A stretch of DNA of 64,000 nucleotides from Massilia kyonggiensis (GTDB lineage Bacteria; Pseudomonadota; Gammaproteobacteria; Burkholderiales; Burkholderiaceae_D): NCBI RefSeq assembly GCF_024756235.1, contig NZ_JANUGY010000009.1, positions 124,001 to 188,000 of the forward strand. Direction: 5' to 3'. The translations under genes were made by a program, and so were the position numbers. Positions 56,023 to 64,000 of this stretch are shown here, one piece after another. The notes under the pieces were generated by a model, which was not told the origin of the DNA, made no database searches, and saw nothing but the letters and a program-made list of their open reading frames with translations. Each line of letters opens with the position of its first letter. Positions within the stretch are counted from its first letter, which is position 1.

Positions 56023-56925
56023 ATGTCCGTGACGCCTGAACCGCAACAAACCATCGCGCTCGTCGTACGGCACAATACGGCCGGCATCGACGAGCCCGTG
56101 CAGGCCATCGTCGACTTCCTGCAGGGCGCCGGCTACCGCGTCGTGTTCGAGCAGGAAACGGCGGGGCACGTGAAGGTCGCCGGCGTGGATGCCATGACCA
56201 TCGACGAGATCGGCGCGCACTGCGGCACCGCCATCGTCGTCGGCGGCGACGGCACGATGCTCGGCATTGCCCGCCAGCTCGCGCGCTACCGCGTGCCGCT
56301 CATCGGCATCAACCAGGGCCGCCTGGGCTTCATGACCGACATCCCCATCGACCGGATGCTGCCCGCGCTGGGCGAGATCCTCAGCGGCAAGGCCAAGGCC
56401 GAGGAACGCTCGCTGCTGGAAGCGCGCGTCGTGCGCGACGGCGTCGAGATCCACTGCTCCGTCGCCGTCAACGACGTCGTCGTCGCGCGCGGCACGGGGG
56501 CCGGCATGGCCGAGCTGAAGGTCACGGTGGACGGCACGTTCATGTACAACCAGCGTTCGGACGGCCTGATCGTGTCGACGCCTACCGGCTCCACGGCGTA
56601 CGCGCTGTCGGCCGGCGGCCCGCTGCTGCATCCCACGCTGGCCGGCATCGTGCTGGTGCCGATCGCGCCGCACGCGCTGTCCAACCGCCCGATCGTCGTG
56701 CCGAACACGAGCGACATCGTCGTCGAGATCATCAACGGCCGCGACATCAGCGTGAACTTCGACATGCAGACCTTCACGAGCCTGCAGCACGGCGACCAGA
56801 TCATGATCTCGCGCTCGCCCAACACCATCACCTTCCTGCATCCGGAAGGGTGGAGCTACTACCACACCCTGCGCGAGAAGCTGCACTGGAACGAATATCC
56901 GTCCGGTGACGGCAAGCTCAAATAA
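56023..56925 (+). CDS. nadK: NAD kinase
   Basis: A 300-residue enzyme phosphorylating NAD to NADP with ATP (or polyphosphate). The family motif GGDGTML (74-80) holds the catalytic Asp, and NDVVVARG plus GLIVSTPTGSTAYALSAGGP (in part) are conserved downstream. Length is typical. The gene is 30 bp upstream of recN and downstream of a LexA box, so NADP supply may rise in the SOS response. Confidence 0.96.
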   Translation: MSVTPEPQQTIALVVRHNTAGIDEPVQAIVDFLQGAGYRVVFEQETAGHVKVAGVDAMTIDEIGAHCGTAIVVGGDGTMLGIARQLARYRVPLIGINQGRLGFMTDIPIDRMLPALGEILSGKAKAEERSLLEARVVRDGVEIHCSVAVNDVVVARGTGAGMAELKVTVDGTFMYNQRSDGLIVSTPTGSTAYALSAGGPLLHPTLAGIVLVPIAPHALSNRPIVVPNTSDIVVEIINGRDISVNFDMQTFTSLQHGDQIMISRSPNTITFLHPEGWSYYHTLREKLHWNEYPSGDGKLK

Positions 56926-56955
56926 TCCAGCATCCATCAGGAGACCTGTTTCTTC

Positions 56956-58620
56956 ATGTTGCGCACATTGACCATCCGCGACTTCGTCATCGTCGACACG
57001 ATCGAGCTCGAGTTCTCGAACGGCTTCACGGTGTTCACCGGCGAGACCGGCGCCGGCAAGTCGATCCTGATCGACGCGCTCCAGCTCGCGCTTGGCGGCC
57101 GCGGTGAGGCAAGCATGGTGCGCGAAGGCGCGGCCAAGGCCGACATCAGCGCCGACTTCGCGCTGACCCAGGCCGCGAGCATCTGGCTGGAACAGAACGA
57201 GTTCGAAACCGACGAAGGCGGCGCGCTGCTGCGCCGCGTGATCGACAACGCCGGCCGCTCCAAGTCCTACATCAACGGCATCGCGGCGACGGCCAGCCAG
57301 CTGCGCGAACTGGGCGAACTGCTCGTCGACATCCACGGCCAGCACGCGCACCAGTCGCTGTTGAAACTCGACGCGCAGCGCGCGCTGCTCGACAACCAGG
57401 TCGCCGTGCGCGATCCGGGCGCGAGCGCGCAGGTGCAGGAAGTCGCGAGCGCCTATAAAGCGTGGAAGGCGCTGGCGCGCCAGCGCGAGGAATTCGAGAC
57501 GAACGCGAAGAACGTGCTGCTGGAACGCGAGCGCCTCGAGTGGCAGGTCGGCGAGCTGGATAAACTCGCGGTGAAGCCGGGCGAGTGGGCCGAGATCACG
57601 AATGAACACAGCCGCCTGTCGCATGCCGCGAGCCTCATCGAAGGCGCGCAGGAAGCGCTGAATGCGCTGTCGGAATCGGAGCAGCCGATCCTGTCGCAGC
57701 TGTCGTCGCTGAACCTGAAGCTGTCCAAGCTGGCCGGCGTCGACGCGGGCCTGCAGGCCGTGCTCGACTGCATGGAGCCGGCGCGCATCCAGCTGCAGGA
57801 AGCCGTGTACGCGCTGAACACGTATGTCGACAAGGTCGAGCTCGATCCGGACCGCCTGTCCCAGGTCGACGCGCGCATGGACGCCATCCACAGCACGGCC
57901 CGCAAATTCCGTGTGACGCCGGAAGAACTGCCGGAAGAGCACGCGACGCTGAAGGCCAAGCTGCAGCAACTGGCCGACGCCAGCGACGTGGACGGCCTGC
58001 GCAAGCAGGAAGAGAAGGCGAAGGCCGTCTACATGGCGGCCGCGCAGAAGCTGTCCGCGACGCGCGCGCAGGCGGCGCAGCGCCTGTCGTCGCAAGTGTC
58101 GGAAGCGATGCAGGAACTGTCGATGAGCGGCGGCCGTTTCGTCGTCGCGCTGAACCCGTGCGAGCCGGCCGTGTACGGCTGCGAGCAGGTCGAATTCCTC
58201 GTGGCCGGCCACGCCGGCGTCGCCCCGCGGCCGCTGGCCAAGGTGGCGTCGGGCGGCGAACTGGCGCGCATCTCGCTGGCGATCTCCGTCATCACGGCGA
58301 ACGCGACGACGGTGCCGACCTTGATCTTCGACGAGGTCGACACGGGCATCGGCGGCGGCGTGGCGGAAGTCGTCGGCCGCCTGCTGAAACGCCTGGGCCA
58401 GAGCCGGCAAGTGCTGTGCGTCACGCACCTGCCGCAGGTCGCGAGCCAGGCGAACCAGCACTTCCAGGTGGCCAAGGGCACGACGGACGGCGGCAAGACC
58501 GTGTCCCGCATCGACGTCCTCGACAACAAGGCCCGCGTGGAAGAGGTGGCGCGCATGCTGGGCGGCATCGAGATCACCGAAACGACGCGCAAGCATGCGC
58601 GCGAACTGCTGGCTTCCTGA
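56956..58620 (+). CDS. recN: DNA repair protein RecN
   Basis: A 554-residue SMC-like ATPase of double-strand break repair. Walker A is GETGAGKS (29-36); a long coiled-coil region covers about 150-380; the C-terminal half has the ABC signature SGGELARISLAI and Walker B TLIFDEVDTGIGG. Length matches E. coli (553). Together with the LexA box upstream of nadK it is expected to be DNA-damage-inducible. Confidence 0.97.
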   Translation: MLRTLTIRDFVIVDTIELEFSNGFTVFTGETGAGKSILIDALQLALGGRGEASMVREGAAKADISADFALTQAASIWLEQNEFETDEGGALLRRVIDNAGRSKSYINGIAATASQLRELGELLVDIHGQHAHQSLLKLDAQRALLDNQVAVRDPGASAQVQEVASAYKAWKALARQREEFETNAKNVLLERERLEWQVGELDKLAVKPGEWAEITNEHSRLSHAASLIEGAQEALNALSESEQPILSQLSSLNLKLSKLAGVDAGLQAVLDCMEPARIQLQEAVYALNTYVDKVELDPDRLSQVDARMDAIHSTARKFRVTPEELPEEHATLKAKLQQLADASDVDGLRKQEEKAKAVYMAAAQKLSATRAQAAQRLSSQVSEAMQELSMSGGRFVVALNPCEPAVYGCEQVEFLVAGHAGVAPRPLAKVASGGELARISLAISVITANATTVPTLIFDEVDTGIGGGVAEVVGRLLKRLGQSRQVLCVTHLPQVASQANQHFQVAKGTTDGGKTVSRIDVLDNKARVEEVARMLGGIEITETTRKHARELLAS

Positions 58621-58628
58621 GGACCTTC

Positions 58629-59732
58629 ATGCCCTTCAATAAAGAACCGGTGCACGAGCACGGCACCGTCGCGAAGAGTGCCATCGTCCTCGTCAACCTC
58701 GGCACGCCCGACGCGCCGACGCGGCCCGCGGTGCGCCGCTACCTGAAGCAGTTCCTGTCCGACCCGCGCGTCGTGGAGATCCCGCGCGCCGTGTGGAATC
58801 TGATCCTGCACCTGGCGATCCTGCCGTTCCGCTCGGGCCAGTCGGCGCAGAAGTATGCGACGATCTGGAGCCGCGAAGGCTCGCCGCTGAAGGTCTATAC
58901 GGAACGGCAGGCGAACAAGCTCCAGGCGCTGCTCGAACAGCGCGGCCACCACGACGTCGAGGTGGCGATGGCGATGCGCTACGGCTCGCCCGCGCTGCCG
59001 GACGTGCTGGATGCCCTGAAAGCGCGCGGCGTCGAGCGCATCGTCGTGTTGCCCGCGTACCCCCAATACTCCGGCACGACGACCGCGTCGATCTGGGATG
59101 CCGTGTTCGACCACTTCAAGAAGGTGCGCAACATCCCCGAGCTCCGCCTCGTGAAGCACTACCACGACCACGAGGGTTATATCGATGCGCTGGCGGCGTC
59201 GGTGGAGACGTACTGGGAGACGCACGGCCGCGGCGAGAAGCTGGTGATGAGTTTCCACGGCGTGCCCAAGCGCACCTTGCTGCTGGGCGACCCGTACCAC
59301 TGCGAATGCCACCGGACGGCGCGCCTGCTGGCGGCGCGTCTGCGCCTGGCGCCGGAGCAGTACATGGTGACGTTCCAGTCGCGCTTCGGCAAGGCCGAGT
59401 GGCTGCAGCCGTACACGGCGCCGACCGTGCAGCAGCTGGCGCGGGACGGCGTCAAGCGGATCGACGTCCTGTGCCCGGGTTTTACGAGCGACTGCCTGGA
59501 GACGCTGGAAGAGATCAATATGGAAGTCCGCCACGACTTCGAATCGAACGGCGGCCAGGATTATCACTACATTCCCTGCCTGAACGACAATCCGGCCTGG
59601 ATCGTCGGGATGGCCGAGATCGCCGAGCAGCACCTGATCGGCTGGCCGACGATGCTCACGCCCGCGCAACGCGAGGCGCAACGCAAGGATGCGGAAATCG
59701 CGCGCGAGCACGCGCGGAAACTCGGGGCGTAA
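58629..59732 (+). CDS. hemH: Ferrochelatase
   Basis: A 367-residue enzyme inserting Fe2+ into protoporphyrin IX, the last step of haem synthesis. Conserved elements are VLVNLGTPDAP (about 20-30), the catalytic His in MSFHGVPKR and PGFTSDCLETLEEI (about 285-298). It starts 8 bp after recN, so it may be co-transcribed from the LexA-controlled promoter. HemJ, its preceding pathway step, is at 15.2 kb. Confidence 0.95.
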   Translation: MPFNKEPVHEHGTVAKSAIVLVNLGTPDAPTRPAVRRYLKQFLSDPRVVEIPRAVWNLILHLAILPFRSGQSAQKYATIWSREGSPLKVYTERQANKLQALLEQRGHHDVEVAMAMRYGSPALPDVLDALKARGVERIVVLPAYPQYSGTTTASIWDAVFDHFKKVRNIPELRLVKHYHDHEGYIDALAASVETYWETHGRGEKLVMSFHGVPKRTLLLGDPYHCECHRTARLLAARLRLAPEQYMVTFQSRFGKAEWLQPYTAPTVQQLARDGVKRIDVLCPGFTSDCLETLEEINMEVRHDFESNGGQDYHYIPCLNDNPAWIVGMAEIAEQHLIGWPTMLTPAQREAQRKDAEIAREHARKLGA

Positions 59733-59756
59733 TCGGAAGCCGCCCGACGGCGGATG

Positions 59757-59864
59757 TTAGAATGCCACGTTTTGCGGCGCCGACCCGAGCTCCGCCAGGC
59801 AGATGACGGCCAGTGCGAGGAGGGTGTAGATGAGCACGGCGCCGCTGATCAAATGCAGTTTCAT
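59757..59864 (-). CDS. Tiny membrane peptide (35 residues)
   Basis: Reads MKLHLISGAVLIYTLLALAV and continues to a stop after GSAPQNVAF: one hydrophobic helix (about 3-27) and a short polar end. An in-frame ATG four codons upstream (59876) follows GGGTCGG; the ATG at 59864 follows GGGAACGAAC. It lies opposite to hemH and grpE in an otherwise empty 360-bp gap. Length and position allow a real small membrane protein, but no homologue was identified. Confidence 0.4.
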   Translation of the reverse strand: MKLHLISGAVLIYTLLALAVICLAELGSAPQNVAF

Positions 59865-59996
59865 GTTCGTTCCCATCGGGTCGGTGGATGTCTTGACGAC
59901 ACGATAGTAGAACGGCTGGCTGTCGATGGTGACTACGAGCAAGTAAATCTTGTAACAAAAGAATACGCACATCTGCATATTGTTTCTGCAATTCCC

Positions 59997-60024
59997 CTTG
60001 AAAATGTAGGCGAATGCCCAATAT
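59997..60024 (+). promoter_or_regulatory. Sigma-32-type heat-shock promoter upstream of grpE
   Basis: CTTGAAA at 59997-60003, a 13-bp spacer and CCCAATAT at 60017-60024, close to the sigma-32 consensus (CTTGAAA / CCCCATNT). It lies 68 bp before the grpE start. Confidence 0.82.
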
Positions 60025-60092
60025 GGGGCGCTGTGTGACTGCAACAGTCGTCCAACCAATCAGCCAAGTCCTTGATTTCAGGAGTTTTTTCG

Positions 60093-60644
60093 ATGCAAGA
60101 CCAAGAAAACCAAGAGGTGAGCAATCAGCCGGAAGCCGCCGATGCGGCTGCAGCCGCGGCAGCGCAGGCCGCCCCGGCCAACGAGCCCGGCCTCGAAGAA
60201 CAGCTGAGCGCCACCGAAGCCAAGCTGGCCGAGATGCACGATGCCTTCATGCGTGCCAAGGCCGAGGCGGACAACATCCGCCGCCGTGCCCAGGAAGATG
60301 TGAGCAAGGCCCACAAGTTCGCCATCGAAAGCTTCGCCGAGGCCATGGTGCCCGTGCGCGACAGCCTCGAGATGGCGCTGAAAGTCGAAGCGCCGACGGT
60401 CGAATCGATCAAGGAAGGCGTCGAGATGACCCTGAAGCAGCTCACCGCCGCGTTCGAGAAGAACCGCCTGGTCGAAGTGATGCCGCAACCGGGCGACAAG
60501 CTCGACCCGAACAAGCACCAGGCCGTGGCCGTGGTGCCGTCCGACCAGGAAGCGAACACCGTGGTGGCCGTGCTGCAGAAGGGTTACATGATCGCCGACC
60601 GCCTGCTGCGTCCGGCCATCGTGACCGCCGCCGCACCGAAATAA
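60093..60644 (+). CDS. grpE: Nucleotide exchange factor GrpE
   Basis: A 183-residue cochaperone that releases ADP from DnaK. An Ala-rich, probably flexible N-terminus (1-40) is followed by the long coiled coil (about 40-95) and the beta-domain (QAVAVVPSDQEANTVVAVLQKGYMI in part, about 140-165). The ATG at 60093 with GGAG at 60081-60084 is used; the longer frame from 60072 adds seven unlikely residues. The next gene is dnaK. Confidence 0.96.
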   Translation: MQDQENQEVSNQPEAADAAAAAAAQAAPANEPGLEEQLSATEAKLAEMHDAFMRAKAEADNIRRRAQEDVSKAHKFAIESFAEAMVPVRDSLEMALKVEAPTVESIKEGVEMTLKQLTAAFEKNRLVEVMPQPGDKLDPNKHQAVAVVPSDQEANTVVAVLQKGYMIADRLLRPAIVTAAAPK

Positions 60645-60668
60645 TGTTGCTTCGGAGCTGAATAAGCT

Positions 60669-60696
60669 CTTGAAACTAAGCGACATTTCCCAATAT
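60669..60696 (+). promoter_or_regulatory. Sigma-32-type heat-shock promoter upstream of dnaK
   Basis: CTTGAAA at 60669-60675, a 13-bp spacer and CCCAATAT at 60689-60696; the two boxes and spacing are identical to the grpE promoter. It lies 40 bp before the dnaK start. Confidence 0.85.
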
Positions 60697-60736
60697 TCGA
60701 CACATCTGAAAACTTAGTACTAAAAAGGAAAATATT

Positions 60737-62677
60737 ATGGGCAGAATCATCGGTATCGACCTGGGCACCACCAACTCCTGCGTGGCGATCATGGAAAATG
60801 GTCAGCCCAAGGTCATCGAAAACGCGGAAGGCGCCCGTACTACGCCTTCGATCATCGCTTATCAGGAAGATGGCGAGATCCTGGTCGGCGCGCCGGCGAA
60901 ACGCCAGGCCGTCACCAACCCGAAGAACACCCTGTTCGCGGTCAAGCGCCTGATCGGCCGTAAATTCGACGAGAAGGAAGTCCAGAAGGACATCAGCCTG
61001 ATGCCGTACACGATCACGAAGGCCGACAACGGCGACGCGTGGGTCGGTGTGCGCGACAAGAAGCTGGCACCGCCGCAGATCTCGGCCGAAGTGCTGCGCA
61101 AGATGAAGAAGACCGCCGAAGACTACCTCGGCGAAGAAGTGACGGAAGCCGTCATCACCGTCCCGGCGTACTTCAACGACTCGCAGCGCCAGGCGACCAA
61201 GGACGCCGGCCGCATCGCGGGCCTGGACGTCAAGCGCATCATCAACGAGCCGACCGCGGCCGCGCTGGCTTTCGGCCTGGACAAGACCGACAAGGGCGAC
61301 CGCAAGATCGCCGTGTATGACCTCGGCGGCGGTACGTTCGACGTGTCGATCATCGAGATCGCCGACGTGGATGGCGAGAAGCAGTTCGAAGTGCTGTCGA
61401 CCAACGGCGACACGTTCCTGGGCGGCGAAGACTTCGACCAGCGCATCATCGACTACATCATCGACGAATTCAAGAAGATCAACGGCCTCGACCTGTCGAA
61501 GGACCCGATCGCCCTGCAGCGCATCAAGGCGTCGGCCGAGCGCGCGAAGATCGAACTGTCGTCGTCGCAGCAGACCGAGATCAACGAGCCGTACATCGCC
61601 ATGGCGAACGGCGCGCCGGTCCACCTGAACCTCAAGATCACCCGCGCCAAGCTGGAAGCGCTGGTCGAGGAACTGATCGCCAAGACCATCGAACCGTGCC
61701 GCATCGCCATCAAGGATGCGGGCGTGAAGGTCTCGGACATCGACGACATCATCCTGGTCGGTGGCATGACCCGTATGCCGAAGGTGCAGGAAAAAGTTAA
61801 GGAGTTCTTCGGCAAGGATCCGCGCAAGGACGTGAACCCGGACGAGGCCGTCGCAGTCGGCGCCGCCATCCAGGGCTCCGTGCTGGCCGGCGACCGCAAG
61901 GACCTGCTGCTGCTGGACGTGACCCCGCTGTCGCTGGGTATCGAAACCTTGGGCGGCGTGATGACCAAGATGATCCAGAAGAACACCACGATCCCGACCA
62001 AGTTCTCGCAGGTGTTCTCGACCGCCGACGACAACCAGCCGGCCGTGACCATCAAGGTCTACCAGGGTGAACGCGAAATCGCCGCCGGCAACAAGGCGCT
62101 GGGCGAGTTCAACCTGGAAGGCATCCCGCCGGCACCGCGCGGCACGCCGCAGATCGAAGTGACCTTCGACATCGACGCCAACGGCATCCTGCACGTGGGC
62201 GCGAAGGACAAGGCCACCGGTAAAGAAAACAAGATCACCATCAAGGCCAACTCGGGTCTGTCGGAAGACGAGATCCAGAAGATGGTGAAGGACGCCGAGC
62301 TGAACGCGGAAGAAGACAAGAAGGTCAAGGAACTGGCCGAGTCGCGCAACCAGGCCGACGCGCTGGTGCACTCGACCCGCAAGTCCCTGACCGAGTACGG
62401 CGACAAGCTGGACGCCGGCGAGAAGGAAAAGATCGAAGCCGCGATCACCGACCTGGAAGGTTCGATCAAGTCGGGCGACAAGGCCGAGATCGACGCCAAG
62501 GTGGCCGCGCTGTCGACCGCCGCGCAGAAGCTGGGCGAGAAGATGTACGCCGACATGCAGGCCCAGCAGGGCGCCGCGGGCGCACAGGCTGGCGGCCAGC
62601 AGCCGGGTGCCGAGTCGGCCAAGCAGGATGACGACGTCGTCGACGCCGACTTCAAGGAAGTCAAGGACGCCAAGTAA
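60737..62677 (+). CDS. dnaK: Molecular chaperone DnaK
   Basis: A 646-residue Hsp70. The N-terminal ATPase starts GIDLGTTNSCVAI; phosphate-binding IAVYDLGGGTFDVSI and the ADP-binding region VGGMTRMPKV are present. Linker DLLLLDVTPLSLGIE leads to the substrate-binding domain, and the C-terminus ends in a Gln/Gly-rich stretch followed by DDDVVDADFKEV. It works with GrpE and DnaJ, encoded either side. AAGGAAAA lies before the ATG. Confidence 0.98.
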   Translation: MGRIIGIDLGTTNSCVAIMENGQPKVIENAEGARTTPSIIAYQEDGEILVGAPAKRQAVTNPKNTLFAVKRLIGRKFDEKEVQKDISLMPYTITKADNGDAWVGVRDKKLAPPQISAEVLRKMKKTAEDYLGEEVTEAVITVPAYFNDSQRQATKDAGRIAGLDVKRIINEPTAAALAFGLDKTDKGDRKIAVYDLGGGTFDVSIIEIADVDGEKQFEVLSTNGDTFLGGEDFDQRIIDYIIDEFKKINGLDLSKDPIALQRIKASAERAKIELSSSQQTEINEPYIAMANGAPVHLNLKITRAKLEALVEELIAKTIEPCRIAIKDAGVKVSDIDDIILVGGMTRMPKVQEKVKEFFGKDPRKDVNPDEAVAVGAAIQGSVLAGDRKDLLLLDVTPLSLGIETLGGVMTKMIQKNTTIPTKFSQVFSTADDNQPAVTIKVYQGEREIAAGNKALGEFNLEGIPPAPRGTPQIEVTFDIDANGILHVGAKDKATGKENKITIKANSGLSEDEIQKMVKDAELNAEEDKKVKELAESRNQADALVHSTRKSLTEYGDKLDAGEKEKIEAAITDLEGSIKSGDKAEIDAKVAALSTAAQKLGEKMYADMQAQQGAAGAQAGGQQPGAESAKQDDDVVDADFKEVKDAK

Positions 62678-62725
62678 GGACGTCCTGACGGGGCGGGCTT
62701 AAAGGCCGGCCCCGTCGCCGCAACC

Positions 62726-62764
62726 CGAGCCGATGCGACCTCATGGTGCCCGGCTCGTTTTTTT
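62726..62764 (+). terminator. Rho-independent terminator after dnaK
   Basis: CGAGCCG / CGGCTCG stem with an 18-base loop, followed by a T-run of seven. It implies that dnaJ has its own promoter, possibly near TATACTCG at 62841-62850. Confidence 0.8.
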
Positions 62765-62931
62765 GTGGTGTGTCCAACATCATCGGGCCCGCTCCGGCCG
62801 TTGTTTTTACGGCCGAGTCGCGCAAGCCCGACATGCTCACTGTATACTCGTATCCTTTTGGGCTGTGCGTTCGCAGGTGTCTGCCTGGTCCGCCACAGTT
62901 CTTTTGTAGATAGACAGCAAGGTGCCGACAA

Positions 62932-64000
62932 ATGGCAAAGCGTGATTTTTACGAGATCCTCGGCGTCGCGAAGACTGCTTCGGAAGACGAGATCAAGAAG
63001 GCCTATCGCAAGCTTGCGATGAAGTACCATCCCGACCGCAATCCCGACAACAAGGAAGCGGAAGAGAAGTTTAAGGAGGTCAAGGAAGCCTACGAGATGC
63101 TGACCAATCCGGAAAAGCGCGAGGCTTATGACCGCTACGGTCACGCTGGCGTCGATCCGAACGGCGGCATGGGCGGCGGCTTCGGTGCCGGCGGCTTCGG
63201 CGATGCGTTCGGCGACATCTTCGGCGACATCTTCGGCGGTGGCCGCGGCCGCAGCTCGGGCCCGCAGGTGTACCGCGGCGCCGACCTGCGCTACAACCTG
63301 GAAATTACGCTGGAGCAGGCAGCCGCCGGCTTCGACACGACGATCCGCGTGCCGAGCTGGGACAAGTGCGACACCTGCCACGGCAGCGGCGCCAAGCCGG
63401 GCACGTCGCCCGTCACCTGTACGACCTGCCACGGCCACGGCCAGGTGCGCATGCAGCAGGGCTTCTTCTCGATCCAGCAGACCTGCCCGAAGTGCCACGG
63501 CAGCGGCAAGATCATCCCGGAACCGTGCGCATCGTGCGGCGGCGCCGGACGCATCAAGCGCAACAAGACGCTGGAAGTGAAAATCCCGGCGGGTATCGAC
63601 AGCGGCATGCGCATCCGCTCGACCGGCAACGGCGAGCCGGGCACGAACGGCGGGCCGCCGGGCGACCTGTACGTCGAGATCCACATCAAGCCGCACACCG
63701 TGTTCCAGCGCGAGGGCGACGACCTGCATTGCGAAATGCCGATCTCGTTTTCCAAGGCTGCACTGGGCGGCGAGATCGAGGTGCCGACCTTGGGCGGCAA
63801 GGTCTCGTTCACGATCCCCGAAGGCACCCAGACCGGCAAGACCTTCCGTCTCAAGGGCAAGGGCATCAAGGGCGTGCGCTCGGGTTACTCCGGCGACCTG
63901 TTCTGCCACGTCGTGGTCGAGACGCCCGTCAAGCTCACCGAGAAGCAGAAGGACCTGCTGCGCGAATTCGACCGCCTGACGAACGAAGGCGGCGCGAAGC
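62932..64000 (+). CDS. dnaJ: Chaperone DnaJ, 3' end outside the window
   Basis: 356 codons are visible and the gene runs off the window. The J domain has HPD at 33-35 in AMKYHPDRN. A Gly/Phe-rich linker (about 75-105) follows. Four zinc-binding CxxCxGxG motifs occur in order (CDTCHGSG, CTTCHGHG, CPKCHGSG, CASCGGAG), then the C-terminal client-binding domains. It activates DnaK's ATPase and delivers substrates. AAGGTG precedes the ATG. Little of the C-terminus is missing, since E. coli DnaJ has 376 residues. Confidence 0.97.
   Translation, partial: MAKRDFYEILGVAKTASEDEIKKAYRKLAMKYHPDRNPDNKEAEEKFKEVKEAYEMLTNPEKREAYDRYGHAGVDPNGGMGGGFGAGGFGDAFGDIFGDIFGGGRGRSSGPQVYRGADLRYNLEITLEQAAAGFDTTIRVPSWDKCDTCHGSGAKPGTSPVTCTTCHGHGQVRMQQGFFSIQQTCPKCHGSGKIIPEPCASCGGAGRIKRNKTLEVKIPAGIDSGMRIRSTGNGEPGTNGGPPGDLYVEIHIKPHTVFQREGDDLHCEMPISFSKAALGGEIEVPTLGGKVSFTIPEGTQTGKTFRLKGKGIKGVRSGYSGDLFCHVVVETPVKLTEKQKDLLREFDRLTNEGGAK

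Overview
The window looks like one chromosomal segment of a high-GC betaproteobacterium of the order Burkholderiales, most likely an Oxalobacteraceae member close to Massilia. This rests on the general look of the proteins, the PEP-CTERM sorting signal next to an exosortase-A-type ligase, and familiar neighbourhoods (fur/bamE divergent, leuS-lptE-holA, nadK-recN, grpE-dnaK-dnaJ). It is an inference from sequence recognition; no database search was run.

Layout. 0-5 kb is accessory: a subtilisin cut by the window edge, a Gly/Ala-rich exported protein, a haloperoxidase-like remnant, two tandem copies of a tiny exported peptide and two tandem paralogous lipoproteins. 5-18 kb is housekeeping: a HAD phosphatase, hrcA, fur, bamE, dapB, a barstar-like gene, leuS, lptE, holA, proA, hemJ, an rRNA methyltransferase and an MFS exporter, with symmetric REP-type repeats around hemJ. 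18-25 kb is a signalling block (HDOD-histidine kinase, REC-PAS-GGDEF-EAL, 13 Sel1 repeats) facing an RsbQ-like hydrolase. 25-28 kb is a two-gene DNA repair operon (radical SAM protein plus a DUF4130-UdgX fusion) behind a perfect LexA box. 28-35 kb holds tandem TraB/GumN-like genes, serine acetyltransferase, a surface glycan set (48-residue membrane peptide, O-glycosylation ligase, acyltransferase), tRNA-Gly(CCC) and a PEP-CTERM protein.

35-41 kb is a second signalling block (hybrid kinase, stand-alone receiver, GGDEF-EAL protein). 41-45 kb has a zinc deacylase, trmB, recQ and uppP. 45.4-46.4 kb is a small compositionally odd island: a PARP-like ADP-ribosyltransferase candidate translationally coupled to an 87-residue partner. 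46-52 kb: a cysteine-cluster protein, TetR regulator, isoaspartyl methyltransferase-like protein, rhodanese, TolC-like protein, HAF-repeat lipoprotein and ribB with an FMN riboswitch. 52-56 kb: gloA, a three-gene overlapping operon (OsmC, PQQ-type sugar dehydrogenase, hydrophilic protein) and a DUF3667 membrane protein. 56-64 kb: nadK-recN-hemH behind a second perfect LexA box, then grpE and dnaK, each with its own sigma-32-type promoter, and dnaJ, cut by the window end.

Shared themes are SOS repair (two LexA boxes covering five genes), heat shock (hrcA, grpE, dnaK, dnaJ), c-di-GMP signalling (two GGDEF-EAL proteins beside kinases) and envelope biogenesis (bamE, lptE, uppP, the ligase, a TolC-like protein). 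The best candidates for something undescribed are the ADP-ribosyltransferase/partner pair and the SOS-controlled radical SAM/UdgX operon. The many long antisense reading frames are by-products of high GC and were left out.
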